Shown: positions 19,927 through 32,115, counted from the stretch's first letter. The stretch is 64,000 nucleotides of DNA from Trichococcus alkaliphilus (GCF_003008695.1 NZ_PXZT01000001.1:248001-312000), one strand, 5' to 3'. Translations and numbers: made by a program. The notes: generated by a model from the letters alone, not told the origin.

Positions 19927-19949
19927 TGATGTCATGAATCCTGACATCA
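19927..19949. repeat. Perfect inverted repeat TGATGTCA-N7-TGACATCA
   Basis: Eight-base perfect arms with a 7-nt spacer and no T run. This is the geometry of a dimeric operator. It lies in the suhB-acnA gap, about 14 bp from the suhB terminator and 280 bp upstream of the acnA promoter. No regulator can be named. Confidence 0.5.
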
Positions 19950-19962
19950 TTCGTGAACCAAA

Positions 19963-20005
19963 AAAAAGTGAACAAAATACATCATTCTGTATCTTGTCCA
20001 CTTTA
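19963..20005 (-). terminator. suhB terminator
   Basis: AAAGTG..ACA..ATACA pairs with TGTAT..TGT..CACTTT around a 6-nt loop, then TTTTTT; 27 bp after the suhB stop. Confidence 0.8.
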
Positions 20006-20031
20006 TTTTAATCTTAATGAGGTTCCAACAC

Positions 20032-20805
20032 TCATTGCCATTCGTTCCGGATTTCCTGGAAAGCACATCTGTTGGCGACAATCACCGCATTATACTGCAG
20101 CAGGTTTATTTTTTCTCCCGTAACTTGTCTATAGACCAAGCCCACCTCTTCGGCTATGACCAACCCGGCAGCGATGTCCCATGGGGCCAAGGAAGGAGCG
20201 ATATAAGCTATCAATTTGCCGGAAGCAACCCAGGCCGTTTCCAACCCGGCGGAGCCGTTCACGCGCAACCCACTGCTGTTTTTTGCGATTCTGCGTGCTT
20301 CATCTGCATCTGCGACCACCAATCGGTTGCTGATTGCGACCAACCCTTCCGATAAAGGCAGCTCCTCCGCCATCGGCAGCCTCCGATCATTGCAATACGC
20401 CCCGTTGCCGCGAACCGCAAAATAAAGCTCGTCCCTTACGACATCATAAATATATCCCAAATGACCGACACCATCTTCATAGATACCGATCATGATGGCA
20501 AAATTCGCTCTCTGCTTGATGAAATTGAGGGTGCCATCAATCGGATCGATAATCCAGACAATTCCATCCAGATCCTGTATATCATGTCCTACGCTTTCTT
20601 CTCCCAAAATCCGCTCATCGGGGAAATGCGCAGTGATTTTTTCATACAGGAACACCTCGATTTCCCGATCCATGTTTGTAACCAGATCAGTTCGCGATGT
20701 CTTTTCCTTAATTTCAAGTTCCTTGTTGAACGATTCCCGCAGCAAGTCTGCAGCTTCATGCAGCCAAGCCTTGATCAGGCTGTGTCTTCTATCGATCTGA
20801 TCCAT
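20032..20805 (-). CDS. Inositol monophosphatase family protein
   Basis: Mg-dependent phosphatase of the SuhB/IMPase superfamily, 257 residues. Metal-site motifs are GEES (about 68-71) and WIIDPIDGTLNFIKQ (about 83-97). The C-terminal APWDIAAGLVIAEEVG motif supplies the third Asp. Substrate in Firmicutes is unclear (inositol-1-phosphate, NADP or other). It follows the UPF0223 gene by 48 bp on the same strand, a pairing (yktA with suhB) seen in Bacillus and other Firmicutes. Confidence 0.93.
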   Translation of the reverse strand: MDQIDRRHSLIKAWLHEAADLLRESFNKELEIKEKTSRTDLVTNMDREIEVFLYEKITAHFPDERILGEESVGHDIQDLDGIVWIIDPIDGTLNFIKQRANFAIMIGIYEDGVGHLGYIYDVVRDELYFAVRGNGAYCNDRRLPMAEELPLSEGLVAISNRLVVADADEARRIAKNSSGLRVNGSAGLETAWVASGKLIAYIAPSLAPWDIAAGLVIAEEVGLVYRQVTGEKINLLQYNAVIVANRCAFQEIRNEWQ

Positions 20806-20853
20806 CCGGCGCCTCCCTTCTGCCGCTCCTCTATCTGCGACTTATCCAGTCAT

Positions 20854-21132
20854 TTAACGCTCCCCTAGAAAGATTTTATTCTTTTCGCTTTTCTTTATTT
20901 CTTGCAGCACTTTGTACAAAGAATAACCAGATTCTTTCTCGAACTGATTGCCGTATTTCTTTTCCTGACCGACTGAAGGCAGCACCGTCTTAAATTCACG
21001 GTATGCTTGCATAAAGTCTTCTTTGCTGATCCCAGTTTCATAAGCACGTTCGACAGCATTCCATAAAGAGATGACTTTGACGATCTCCTCTTTGGACCAC
21101 TCCACTTCGAACGGATAGTCGTAATGTTGCAT
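20854..21132 (-). CDS. UPF0223 family protein (YktA-like)
   Basis: Small helical protein of 92 residues. Conserved core: YPFEVEWSKEEIVKVISLWNAVERAYE, then YREFKTVLPSVGQEKK and FEKESGYSLYKVLQEIKKSEK. ATG 21132 follows a GGAGGGAATAAG ribosome site. Function is unknown. Upstream of and probably co-transcribed with the IMPase gene. Confidence 0.9.
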   Translation of the reverse strand: MQHYDYPFEVEWSKEEIVKVISLWNAVERAYETGISKEDFMQAYREFKTVLPSVGQEKKYGNQFEKESGYSLYKVLQEIKKSEKNKIFLGER

Positions 21133-21183
21133 CTTATTCCCTCCATCTGATTCCTGTTTCTACTATATTATACATGACAAAAA

Positions 21184-21215
21184 AAATAAAGAGAATCCGG
21201 ACCCGGATTCTCTCT
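21184..21215 (-). terminator. pdh operon terminator
   Basis: GAGAATCCGG/CCGGATTCTC stem followed on the minus strand by TTTATTTTTTT, 20 bp after the pdhD stop. Confidence 0.9.
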
Positions 21216-21234
21216 ACTTGTGACAATTTTGGAA

Positions 21235-22641
21235 TTAAATGTGGATCGGCATGCCCAAAGCCAATTCGGCTGCGTCCATGATTGTTTCGGATAATGATGG
21301 ATGACCGTGGATCGTCAACGCGATATCTTCTGCGTTCATTCCAGCTTCAATCGCCAATCCAAGCTCAGCGATGACTTCGCTGGCGTTCACACCGGCAACT
21401 TGCGCACCGACCAGAACGTTATCTTCTTTTGTCGTAACCAAACGGACAAAGCCTTCTGTCTGGTTCAGTGACAATGCGCGTCCGTTACCTGACAGTGGGA
21501 ATTTGGATGCTTTTACATCCAGACCTTTGTCTTTTGCTTCAGCAGCAGTGAAGCCAATCGTAGCTAATTCAGGATCCGTAAAGGCAACCCCTGGCATAGC
21601 ACGGTAATCAACTGCAGAAGGATGTCCGGCAATCGCTTCAGCCGCAATTTTAGCTTCATAGCTGGCTTTATGAGCCAAAGCAGCACCCGGAACGATATCA
21701 CCGATCGCAAAAATGTGTTTTACATTTGTACGGCCTTGATTATCGACCTTAACCAAACCACGGTCAGTCATTTCAACTCCGACTACTTCAAGACCCAAGT
21801 CATCTGTATTCGGACGGCGACCGACAGTAACCATTACGTAGTCAGCTTCGATAACTTCTTCTTTACCGTTTGCTTCATATTTGACGGTTACGCTGTCTCC
21901 GTTGTCGATGGCTTCTTTAGCCATTGCTTTCGTGACGACTGTAACACCTTTTTCTTGGAATGATTTTTCAACGAATTTAACCATATCTTTTTCGAATGTC
22001 GGCAAAATTTGTGGAGAACCTTCAAGAATAGTCACTTCAGAGCCTAGGTTAGCGTATGCTCCGCCCAGTTCAGTACCGATGACACCGCCACCGACGATGA
22101 CTAATTTCTTAGGAACTTCAGTCAAATTCAATCCGCCAGTGGAATCGATAACGCGTCCGCCAAATTTGAAACCTTTGATTTCGATCGGACGGCTACCAGT
22201 AGCGATGATTGCATTTTTGAAAGTATACGTTTGTGCTGCATCTTCAGTGAAGACACGCAATGTTTCTCCATCATTGAAGAATGCATTCCCACGGATAATT
22301 TCAACTTTGTTTTTCTTCAATAGGTACTCAACACCAGACGTCAATGTTTTGACGACTTTGTTGTCTTTCCATTCTTGTGTTTTCGAGAAGTCCAGTTTCA
22401 CATTTTCAGTCGTGATACCGAAAACCGAGGAATCCAAAGCTTCTTGATAATGATGACCAGCAGAAATCAATGCTTTTGAAGGGATACAACCGACGTTCAA
22501 ACAAACGCCTCCGATCCATTCTCTTTCGATGATTGCTACTTTTTGTCCTAATTGTGCAGCGCGGATGGCAGCTACATAGCCACCAGGTCCCGCTCCAACA
22601 ACAACTGTATCTAATTCAACTGCGAAATCGCCTACTACCAT
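21235..22641 (-). CDS. pdhD: Dihydrolipoyl dehydrogenase (E3)
   Basis: FAD flavoprotein that reoxidises dihydrolipoyl groups of the PDH complex with NAD. 468 residues. FAD-binding [17 protein letters not shown], the redox-active disulfide [13 protein letters not shown] (C47, C52), the NAD-binding [18 protein letters not shown] and the C-terminal dimer His-Glu motif (HGHPSLSE) are all visible. It follows pdhC by 9 bp and ends the operon. Confidence 0.97.
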   Translation of the reverse strand: MVVGDFAVELDTVVVGAGPGGYVAAIRAAQLGQKVAIIEREWIGGVCLNVGCIPSKALISAGHHYQEALDSSVFGITTENVKLDFSKTQEWKDNKVVKTLTSGVEYLLKKNKVEIIRGNAFFNDGETLRVFTEDAAQTYTFKNAIIATGSRPIEIKGFKFGGRVIDSTGGLNLTEVPKKLVIVGGGVIGTELGGAYANLGSEVTILEGSPQILPTFEKDMVKFVEKSFQEKGVTVVTKAMAKEAIDNGDSVTVKYEANGKEEVIEADYVMVTVGRRPNTDDLGLEVVGVEMTDRGLVKVDNQGRTNVKHIFAIGDIVPGAALAHKASYEAKIAAEAIAGHPSAVDYRAMPGVAFTDPELATIGFTAAEAKDKGLDVKASKFPLSGNGRALSLNQTEGFVRLVTTKEDNVLVGAQVAGVNASEVIAELGLAIEAGMNAEDIALTIHGHPSLSETIMDAAELALGMPIHI

Positions 22642-22650
22642 TGTCTATTC

Positions 22651-24309
22651 TCACCCTTCCATCAATAATAATTCTGGATCAGCCAATAATCTCTTAATGT
22701 TGTTCATTGCTTTTTGAGCAGTTGCGCCGTCAACGATACGGTGGTCGAAACTCAATGAAAGTTTCATAACGCGACCGACTGCCAATTCGCCTTCTGCATT
22801 GACGATAGCTTGTTGAGCGATCGTTCCAACACCTAGGATGGCCACTTCAGGGTAGTTGATGACTGGCGTGAAGAATCCGCCGCCAACAGAACCGATGTTG
22901 CTGATAGTTACAGAGCCGTTTCTCATATCCGCAGCTGCCAGTTTGCCGTCATGGGCTTGTGCAGCCATGTTGTTGATTTCATCGGCAATTTTGAACATGC
23001 CTTTAGAATCAGCATTTTTAACGTTCGGTACGTAGAGACCGTTATCGGTGTCTGTAGCGATACCGATGTTGATGTAGTTCTTCAACACGATTTCTTGGGC
23101 TGCATCGTCGATGGATGCATTCAAGATAGGGAAGTCGCGTACAGTCGCTGCCAATGCCTTAACGACATACGGCAAGAAAGTAAGTTTTGTTCCTTGTGCT
23201 GCAGCAACATCTTTGAATTTCTTACGGTGATCCCATAATTTGGACACTTCTACTTCATCAAACAAGGTTACGTGAGGAGCTGTATGCTTGCTGTTGACCA
23301 TTGCTTTCGCAATCGCTTTTCTTGTTGGAGACATTTTTTGGCGTGTTTCCGCTTCGCCCATATTTGAAGAAAATGGTTGAGCTGGTGCTGCAACTTGTGC
23401 TGTTTGAGCCGCTGCTGCTACTGGAGCTGCTTGGACTGCAGCTTGTGCCGAAGCTTGAGCTTGGACTGCTGGAGTCACAGCTTTTGCTGCCACTGGAGCC
23501 ACTCCGCTGAAGTTATCGATATCTTCCTTCAGTACACGTCCGCCTTTTCCTGTCGGTGCAACTGCAGTGATATCGATGCCTTTTTCGCGTGCGTATTGAC
23601 GGACGGATGGCATAGCCAAAACTTGTTTGTCAGGATTTGCTGCTGCTGCAACCACGCCTGATGACGCAGGTGCATTTGAAGCTGCTGCAGGTGCTGCGGC
23701 TGTTTTTGGTGCTGGTGCTGCTGCAGCCGGGCCGTTTTGGCCTGGTGCATCGATTTCCACCAATACATCGCCAATGACTGCTACTGTGCCTACTGGCGTT
23801 ACAATGCGGACTACTCTACCTGTTACAGGAGATGGAATCTCTTCAACAGATTTGTCGTTCTGCACTTCAACCAATGTATCGTCTTCATTGATCATATCGC
23901 CTTCTTTGATAGGCCAAGAAACGATTTCGCCTTCCATAATGCCCTCGCCTAAAGCAGGCAATTTGAATTGGAACAGTCCTCCTGTTGAAGCTGCTGGTGC
24001 TGGTGCTGCTGGCGTTGATGCCGCTGAAGCTGTTGCCGGTGCAGGAGCTTCAGAGCCTTCATTTTCATAACCCGGAGCATCGATTTCCACCAATACATCA
24101 CCGATGACTGCAACCGTGCCTACTGGCGCAACGATCTTCAAGACTTTCCCGGTTACTGGGGACGGGATTTCTTCGACTGATTTATCATTTTGTACTTCTA
24201 ATAATGTGTCATCTTCATTGATGGTGTCGCCTTCTTTGATTGACCAAGAAACGATTTCACCTTCCATGATACCTTCGCCTAGAGCAGGCAACTTAAATTT
24301 AAAAGACAT
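22651..24309 (-). CDS. pdhC: Dihydrolipoyllysine acetyltransferase (E2), two lipoyl domains
   Basis: Core subunit of the PDH complex, 552 residues. There are two lipoyl domains with lipoyl lysines at 43 and 153 in identical [14 protein letters not shown] contexts, joined by Ala/Pro-rich linkers. A peripheral-subunit-binding domain follows ([20 protein letters not shown], about 238-270), then another Ala-rich linker and the catalytic acetyltransferase domain with DHRIVDGA near the C-terminus. E2 proteins carry one to three lipoyl domains; two is usual for Lactobacillales such as Enterococcus. Confidence 0.97.
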   Translation of the reverse strand: MSFKFKLPALGEGIMEGEIVSWSIKEGDTINEDDTLLEVQNDKSVEEIPSPVTGKVLKIVAPVGTVAVIGDVLVEIDAPGYENEGSEAPAPATASAASTPAAPAPAASTGGLFQFKLPALGEGIMEGEIVSWPIKEGDMINEDDTLVEVQNDKSVEEIPSPVTGRVVRIVTPVGTVAVIGDVLVEIDAPGQNGPAAAAPAPKTAAAPAAASNAPASSGVVAAAANPDKQVLAMPSVRQYAREKGIDITAVAPTGKGGRVLKEDIDNFSGVAPVAAKAVTPAVQAQASAQAAVQAAPVAAAAQTAQVAAPAQPFSSNMGEAETRQKMSPTRKAIAKAMVNSKHTAPHVTLFDEVEVSKLWDHRKKFKDVAAAQGTKLTFLPYVVKALAATVRDFPILNASIDDAAQEIVLKNYINIGIATDTDNGLYVPNVKNADSKGMFKIADEINNMAAQAHDGKLAAADMRNGSVTISNIGSVGGGFFTPVINYPEVAILGVGTIAQQAIVNAEGELAVGRVMKLSLSFDHRIVDGATAQKAMNNIKRLLADPELLLMEG

Positions 24310-24361
24310 TTTCTTAACTTCCCTTCATTTGTCTATTTTTGGATTTCCGACGCACAAAAGC

Positions 24362-24402
24362 GAACAAATACAATTCTCTGGGATATGGAATTGTATTTGT
24401 TC
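24362..24402 (-). repeat. Perfect 15-bp hairpin between pdhB and pdhC
   Basis: GAACAAATACAATTC (24362-24376) is exactly repeated in inverse at 24388-24402, with an 11-nt loop. It fills the only sizeable gap of the operon (106 bp between pdhB and pdhC). The following minus-strand bases are GCTTTTG, a poor T run, so it is more likely an mRNA stabiliser, a processing site or a partial terminator that tunes the E1:E2/E3 ratio. Confidence 0.75.
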
Positions 24403-24415
24403 AAGCTTTCAGCTT

Positions 24416-25393
24416 TTAGAAATGATAAGTTTCTCTAACTTTGTTCTCGATATCAGTAGCATTCGGTAACCAAATGTTTTCTGCTTGACCGAACGGGAAG
24501 ACAGTATCCGGAGCAGCTACACGTCCGATAGGAGCATCTAACGATAACACTGCACGTTCAGAAATTTCGGACATGACCATTGCGCCCACACCAGCTTGAC
24601 GCTGTGCTTCTTGGACTACTACGACACGGCCTGTTTTTTGTACAGAGGCAATGATCGTTTCGACATCAAGTGGAGCAACCGTACGCAAATCGATTACTTC
24701 AACCGAAATGCCTTCTTTTTCAAGTGTTTCTGCAGCTTTGATAGCTTCGCGGACCATTGCGCCATAAGTGATGACGGACACGTCAGATCCTTCTTTTGTA
24801 ATGGCAGCTTTGCCGATAGGAACAGTGTACGCTTCTTCAGGAACTTCATCACGGAATGAACGGTACAATTTCATGTGCTCCAAGAAGACAACGGGATCGT
24901 TATCACGGATAGCTGAAATCAGCAAACCTTTTGCATCGTATGGGTTCGAAGGGATAACCACTTTCAAACCTGGTGATTGAGCCATCAAGCCTTCCAAGTT
25001 ATCCGAGTGCAATTCAGGTGTATGCACACCGCCACCGAAAGGAGAGCGGAAAACGATTGGCAGATTACGCGTGCCTGCCATGCGGTAACGTGTACGTGCA
25101 GCTTGCGCTACAACAGTATCCATTACTTCAAATACAAAACCGAAGAATTGGATTTCCGCAACGGGACGGAAACCTTCCAACGCCAAACCGAATGCCAAAC
25201 CACCGATACCGGATTCAGCTAAAGGAGTATCAAACACGCGGTCTTCGCCGAATTTCTCTTGAAGTCCTTGTGTCGCACGGAATACACCGCCGTTTTTACC
25301 AACGTCTTCTCCGAAGATCAAAACGTTTGGATCGTTTGCAAGTTCAATTGCAAGCGCATCAGTGATGGCTTGGATCATAGTTAATTGTGCCAT
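24416..25393 (-). CDS. pdhB: Pyruvate dehydrogenase E1 subunit beta
   Basis: 325 residues, beta chain of the thiamine-diphosphate E1 heterotetramer. The N-terminus ([20 protein letters not shown]), [17 protein letters not shown] and [19 protein letters not shown]-like segments, and the C-terminal transketolase domain ([29 protein letters not shown]) match the PdhB family. It is 2 bp after pdhA, so tightly coupled. The AELQFFGF-like loop reads [20 protein letters not shown], as expected for pyruvate-type E1. Confidence 0.97.
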   Translation of the reverse strand: MAQLTMIQAITDALAIELANDPNVLIFGEDVGKNGGVFRATQGLQEKFGEDRVFDTPLAESGIGGLAFGLALEGFRPVAEIQFFGFVFEVMDTVVAQAARTRYRMAGTRNLPIVFRSPFGGGVHTPELHSDNLEGLMAQSPGLKVVIPSNPYDAKGLLISAIRDNDPVVFLEHMKLYRSFRDEVPEEAYTVPIGKAAITKEGSDVSVITYGAMVREAIKAAETLEKEGISVEVIDLRTVAPLDVETIIASVQKTGRVVVVQEAQRQAGVGAMVMSEISERAVLSLDAPIGRVAAPDTVFPFGQAENIWLPNATDIENKVRETYHF

Positions 25394-25395
25394 GA

Positions 25396-26556
<1,161 letters not shown>

Positions 26557-26571
26557 TTATACAGATGATTT

Positions 26572-26593
26572 CAACTGTATCAATTCACAGTTG
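26572..26593. promoter_or_regulatory. Inverted repeat just downstream of the pdhA -10
   Basis: CAACTGT-N8-ACAGTTG, perfect 7-bp arms, begins 10 bp after the predicted -10 element, where a repressor could block initiation or elongation. The regulator is unknown. Confidence 0.45.
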
Positions 26594-26603
26594 TTACATG
26601 AAT

Positions 26604-26632
26604 AATTTACCACGCATCCGAGATATATGCAA
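26604..26632 (-). promoter_or_regulatory. pdhABCD promoter
   Basis: Minus-strand TTGCAT (26627-26632), 17-bp spacer, TAAATT (26604-26609). About 60 bp upstream (26685-26701) TTGTAAGCGTTTAACAT resembles a CcpA cre site with one extra base. The remaining AT-rich gap to the gdhA terminator (26702-27058) holds no gene I can support. Confidence 0.5.
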
Positions 26633-27058
26633 GGCAAAAGGAAAGTTTTCGATTTTTGTGCACAAAATATCTATCGCTACTTAATTGTAAGCGTTTAACA
26701 TCGGGGTTTTGTTCATTATTTAACGAGCATTCTTTTTGTCTCTATGTTTTTTTATTGATTCATTATTATTACGTATGTTTACAGATTGTCGCAATCAGAC
26801 ACAAGGACTCTGTACTAAAATTCCGCGAAAACTGTTTCTATTATAATTATGAATCATTGATGGAATAGGCTTTCATAAGTATAACAGCCATTTTATTCTA
26901 ACTACCCTTTTTTGGATAACCAGTTTCAGCAGTTTTTCATAACCAGTTTGCTATTTTTTTGCGGCTTATGGCCCGCCTTTCCATTCATTCACGAAATCAC
27001 AATCTCGCCACTATGAAAATAGGATTAAAACGCATGTATATTCCGCTCAAAAACAAAG

Positions 27059-27093
27059 AAAAAAGGTCATTTCAATTAAGAAATAACCTTTTT
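27059..27093 (-). terminator. gdhA terminator
   Basis: AAAAAGGTTATTTC pairs with GAAATGACCTTTTT around AATTAA-type loop, 26 bp after the gdhA stop, followed by T-rich sequence. Confidence 0.85.
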
Positions 27094-27118
27094 ATAAACA
27101 TTTATGCTGAAACTTATT

Positions 27119-28504
<1,386 letters not shown>

Positions 28505-28538
28505 TCACACCGTCGTGTAATCATTTTTTCATTTTTCT

Positions 28539-28570
28539 ATTTTACACATACCCCTTGTTTATTACAAGGG
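28539..28570 (-). promoter_or_regulatory. gdhA promoter with overlapping inverted repeat
   Basis: Minus-strand TTGTAA (28562-28567), 17-bp spacer and TAAAAT (28539-28544). CCCTTGT-N5-ACAAGGG (28552-28570) is a perfect 7-bp inverted repeat covering the -35 and spacer, the position of a repressor operator. Confidence 0.6.
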
Positions 28571-28685
28571 AAAAGATCGGTCTAGCTTTTTTTTTTCGAA
28601 ACGTGTACTATGTAACGAGAAGTGTTTTGTAGTTTGCTAGCCCAATCATTTCAATATAAAAACCAGCAAAAGGAGGAATGCATGC

Positions 28686-29246
28686 ATGATCACTATGGAT
28701 AACATCATCCGGGAAGGTCATCCTACATTGCGGAGGTCGGCTGACTTGGTCACTTTCCCTTTATCCGCGGAGGATCGGAAAATCGCCGCAGAAATGATGG
28801 AGTTCCTTTCGAACAGTCAGGACGAAGAAATCGCCGAGCAACTCAACTTGCGCGCAGGTGTCGGTTTGGCAGCTCCACAAATCGACGTATCCAAGCGCAT
28901 CGTTGCGCTACTGATACCAGGGGAGTATGAAGATGATCCTCCGGAATTGGCTAAAGTGATGTTCAACCCTAAAATCGTCAGCCACTCGATCGAAAGTGCC
29001 TGCCTTAAAGGTGGCGAAGGTTGCCTTTCAGTGGATCGCGAAGTACCGGGGTTTGTCGTCAGACACAGCCGTATTACGGTATCTTACCAGGATGCTGAAG
29101 GAGTGACACACAAAGCCCGCTACAAAGGCTATACAGCCATTGTGGTCCAGCACGAAATCGACCATCTCAACGGAGTCATGTTCTACGACCACATCAATGA
29201 ACAAGCACCCTTTGCCGTTGCGGACGACGTTATCATCATTGAATAG
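28686..29246 (+). CDS. def: Peptide deformylase (type 2)
   Basis: Removes the N-formyl group from nascent proteins. 186 residues. The three metal/catalytic motifs are intact: GVGLAAPQ (58-65), EGCLS (111-115) and HEIDH (156-160). The insertions and length fit the Gram-positive type 2 enzyme. ATG 28686 has AGGAGG 9 nt upstream. Single gene, convergent with the lysine-transporter ATPase and sharing a terminator. Confidence 0.97.
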   Translation: MITMDNIIREGHPTLRRSADLVTFPLSAEDRKIAAEMMEFLSNSQDEEIAEQLNLRAGVGLAAPQIDVSKRIVALLIPGEYEDDPPELAKVMFNPKIVSHSIESACLKGGEGCLSVDREVPGFVVRHSRITVSYQDAEGVTHKARYKGYTAIVVQHEIDHLNGVMFYDHINEQAPFAVADDVIIIE

Positions 29247-29254
29247 GAAATGAA

Positions 29255-29298
29255 AAAGAAGAACGGAACTGCAGCTGCTGCAGTTCCGTTCTTCTTTA
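29255..29298. terminator. Bidirectional terminator between def and the ABC transporter
   Basis: AAGAAGAACGGAACTGCAG pairs perfectly with its inverse around a 3-nt loop, with A/T runs on both sides. Confidence 0.92.
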
Positions 29299-29301
29299 TT
29301 T

Positions 29302-30039
29302 TTATTTTGTAAGATATCTTTCCAGGAATTGCTTCGTGCGAGCCTCGGTTGGATGATAGAAGATATGATCAGGGGATCCCTGCTCCAGAATGACGCCTTG
29401 ATCCATGAAGATGACGCGATCGGAAACTTCCCTCGCGAACTCCATTTCATGCGTCACGACAATCATCGTCAAGCCGCTGTTGGCAAGATCCTTCATGACC
29501 TTCAATACTTCCCCCACCATCTCCGGGTCCAAAGCCGATGTCGGCTCATCGAACAACAGAGCATCCGGCTCCATCGTCAAAGCGCGGGCGATAGCGACGC
29601 GTTGTTTTTGGCCGCCTGACAATTGATCCGGTTTGGCGTTTATGAAGTTCCCCATCCCAACCTGTTCCAGATAGCCCATGGCGATCTTTTCGGCTTCCTG
29701 CTGGGATTTTTTCAGGATTTTCACAGGCCCTACCGTGCAATTATGCAGCACGTCCAAGTTGTTGAACAGATTGAACTGCTGGAACACCATACCCAATTTG
29801 CTGCGGTACTTGAAGATATCGTGCTTCGAGTCCAATACGTTCTCGCCGTTGTAGATGATTTCTCCTGCTGTAGGTTTTTCCAGCAAATTGATGCAGCGCA
29901 ACAGAGTCGATTTACCGGAGCCCGATGAACCGATGATGCACACAACTTCTCCTTTATTAACGCTGAAATCGATGTCCTTCAGCACTTCATGTTGGCCGAA
30001 GTTCTTCTTCAGATGCTGTACGTCAATTACTTTTTCCAT
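29302..30039 (-). CDS. Amino-acid ABC transporter ATP-binding protein (lysine-type by L-box)
   Basis: ATPase of a polar amino-acid importer, 245 residues. Walker [10 protein letters not shown] (37-45), Q-loop FQQFNLF, signature LSGGQKQR, Walker [13 protein letters not shown] and H-loop VTHE are intact. ATG 30039 has AGGAGG 9 nt upstream. Last of three genes (binding protein, permease, ATPase) read from a lysine-riboswitch-controlled promoter. GlnQ/ArtP-like by sequence. Substrate lysine is inferred from the leader, not from the protein. Confidence 0.93.
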   Translation of the reverse strand: MEKVIDVQHLKKNFGQHEVLKDIDFSVNKGEVVCIIGSSGSGKSTLLRCINLLEKPTAGEIIYNGENVLDSKHDIFKYRSKLGMVFQQFNLFNNLDVLHNCTVGPVKILKKSQQEAEKIAMGYLEQVGMGNFINAKPDQLSGGQKQRVAIARALTMEPDALLFDEPTSALDPEMVGEVLKVMKDLANSGLTMIVVTHEMEFAREVSDRVIFMDQGVILEQGSPDHIFYHPTEARTKQFLERYLTK

Positions 30040-30061
30040 CAAATGATTCCTCCTGTGGCAA

Positions 30062-30847
30062 TTAATTTGCTCTGTCTCTTCCTGCTTGTTTTTTGCGAGC
30101 CATTAATTCGGGTGTAGTCAATTGGTCTTGTCCTGCACCCATCATCTGATAATTATCAGGGCCTTGCATTTTTCTTTCGATGGCACGCAGGATGCGCGTC
30201 ACCGTGAAGGTCATGACGAAGTAAATGATTGAAGCCACGAAGAATGATTCGAAGTAACGGAAGTTATTCCCGGAAATCGATTTGGTCGTAAAGAACAATT
30301 CCGAAACGGAGATGACGTTCAATACGGACGTATCTTTGATATTGATGACGAATTCGTTCCCTGTCGCCGGCAGGATATTCCGGATCACTTGCGGCATGAC
30401 GACGTTGCGCATCGTCTGCAGATGATTCATCCCGATCGCTTGAGCGGCTTCGAATTGCCCTTTGTCGATGGAAATGATCCCACCGCGGACAATCTCCGAC
30501 ATATAAGCGCCCGTATTGACCGATACAATCAGCAGCGCTGCGAAGATGCGGTTCATATCGATATCAAACGCCAAAGCCGCTCCATAATAAATGACCATGG
30601 CTTGCACGATCATCGGCGTGCCGCGGAAAATTTCGATGTAGCATGACAGCAAAAAATTCACCACGTTGTAGACGTGTTTTTTCCATCCCGATTCCGCAAC
30701 CGGGATCGTACGGATGACGCCGATCATAAGACCGATTCCCAGTCCGATGATGGTTCCGATTAAAGCTATATATAATGTTGTCCATGCACCTGATAAAAAC
30801 TGTCTCCAGTTTTCTTCGATGATGCGGATAACCCAACTAAACTCCAT
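30062..30847 (-). CDS. Amino-acid ABC transporter permease
   Basis: HisM/GlnP-type membrane subunit, 261 residues with about five TM helices. The coupling motif that contacts the ATPase reads [21 protein letters not shown] (about 133-153). The N-terminal half has the family's [20 protein letters not shown], and [18 protein letters not shown] matches the conserved FRGTPLLVQL motif. It lies 38 bp after the binding-protein gene and 22 bp before the ATPase. Confidence 0.94.
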   Translation of the reverse strand: MEFSWVIRIIEENWRQFLSGAWTTLYIALIGTIIGLGIGLMIGVIRTIPVAESGWKKHVYNVVNFLLSCYIEIFRGTPMIVQAMVIYYGAALAFDIDMNRIFAALLIVSVNTGAYMSEIVRGGIISIDKGQFEAAQAIGMNHLQTMRNVVMPQVIRNILPATGNEFVINIKDTSVLNVISVSELFFTTKSISGNNFRYFESFFVASIIYFVMTFTVTRILRAIERKMQGPDNYQMMGAGQDQLTTPELMARKKQAGRDRAN

Positions 30848-30885
30848 TTAATGTATGCCCCTTTTTGATGTTCCGTCCGCCTTGA

Positions 30886-31740
30886 TTATTCAGCTGATGG
30901 TTGGTTTTGGATTGCTTCATCCATCATTTGGATGCGTTCTTCTTCGGTGATGCCGCTTAGGATCTCATTGATCTGATCTTTCAATTCGCTTCCTTTGATC
31001 AACCCGATTGCGATTTCTGAATCAGCCGCTGACAATTCAAACGTATCCGCTTCATCCAATGAGATCATTTTGAACGCGGAATTGGCTGCTGAAGCGCTGA
31101 TGGCTTCCGGACGTTCCGATACGTAAGCATCGATTGTGCCTGACTCCAAAGCTACGCGCATGGAAGTGAAACTGTCCATTGCCGGTTGCTTTTGCACGCC
31201 TTCAATCTGATCAATGACACCATAGTGCAACGTGTTCAACTGTGCGGTGACTTTTGCGTCCGCGAAATCAGCTAAAGCTGTTGCATCTGCATAAGCGCCA
31301 TCCGCTTTGACGACAATTACAAGTTCAGTCGTATAGTAGGAATCCGAGAAATCGATTGCTTCTTTGCGTTCCTCTGTCGGCGACATACCTGCAACGATAG
31401 CATCGATTTTGGATGAAACTAATGCCGGCACCAAGCCGTCCCATTCTGTCTTGACGATGACCAGTTCTTTGCCTAAACCATCTGCTACTTTTTGTGCCAT
31501 CTGAACGTCATAGCCGTTGGCGTAACCGTCAGCGCCGTCGATTTTCACCGCGCCGTTGCTGTCGTCATTTTGGGTCCAGTTGAAAGGAGGATAGCCCGCT
31601 TCCATTCCGACCGTGAATGTTTCAGAATCCGCTGAACCATCAGCCGTGGATGAATCATCAGTTGCTCCGTTTCCGCATCCCGCCAAAATAAACAAACCTG
31701 TCAATGCCGCCAATGTCTTTTTCCATGTTTTTACTGTCAT
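30886..31740 (-). CDS. Amino-acid ABC transporter substrate-binding lipoprotein
   Basis: Extracellular solute-binding protein of family 3, 284 residues. The lipobox LAGC gives Cys22 as the lipidated residue after a 21-residue signal peptide. Conserved elements: TVGMEAGYPPFNWTQ at the start of the domain, GYDVQMAQKVADGLG, WDGLVPALVSSKIDAIVAGMS and TEERKEAIDFSDSYY. ATG 31740 follows GGAGGAAATAGAG. The leader (31879-32088) carries a lysine riboswitch, so lysine or a related basic amino acid is the probable ligand. Confidence 0.94.
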   Translation of the reverse strand: MTVKTWKKTLAALTGLFILAGCGNGATDDSSTADGSADSETFTVGMEAGYPPFNWTQNDDSNGAVKIDGADGYANGYDVQMAQKVADGLGKELVIVKTEWDGLVPALVSSKIDAIVAGMSPTEERKEAIDFSDSYYTTELVIVVKADGAYADATALADFADAKVTAQLNTLHYGVIDQIEGVQKQPAMDSFTSMRVALESGTIDAYVSERPEAISASAANSAFKMISLDEADTFELSAADSEIAIGLIKGSELKDQINEILSGITEEERIQMMDEAIQNQPSAE

Positions 31741-31878
31741 CTCTATTTCCTCCTAATGTATATAGTCCTTTATTATGCTAAAAAAATTATAAAATACCCC
31801 TTCTTATCCGGCTGCTTTTTTGTCCACCTTTCGACCCATAGAGCGTCATAACAATGCTGATTCAGTCCGTTTTTGTGC

Positions 31879-32088
31879 AAAAAAATAGACTATAAAGCAA
31901 AAGGCCCTATAATCCAGCTTCCTTCTGCCCGCAATACCGAAAGTACTCCACAAACGATTTTGGGCAAATCGTTCTGACAGTGTCAGGATTCTTAACCCTG
32001 ACCCCAACACAGCAAACGCTGTATTTCGGCGAACACCCCTTTCAAACGGGCATTTTACTCTTGATGTTCGCAGCCTCTTCCATTATTG
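31879..32088 (-). promoter_or_regulatory. Lysine riboswitch (L box) with terminator
   Basis: Minus-strand leader of the ABC transporter. It carries L-box core motifs: AGAGGCTGCGAAC with CATCAAGAGTA at 32056-32077, TGAAAGGGGTG with TTCGCCGAAATA at 32021-32044, and ACTGTCAGAACG near 31970-31982. P1 pairs the strand at about 32074-32088 with GTACTTTCGGTATTG (31932-31946). A terminator hairpin follows (GATTATAGGGC/GCTTTATAGTC, 31888-31914) with a TATTTTTTT tail. Lysine binding is expected to favour the terminator and lower expression of the transporter. Recognised by eye; no covariance search was run. Confidence 0.88.
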
Positions 32089-32115
32089 TATGATCGTATG
32101 ACATTATTGTATGTT

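Noticed and set aside
31950-32015. Cluster of short palindromes first taken as operators
   Set aside because: They are stems of the lysine riboswitch aptamer once the minus strand is read.
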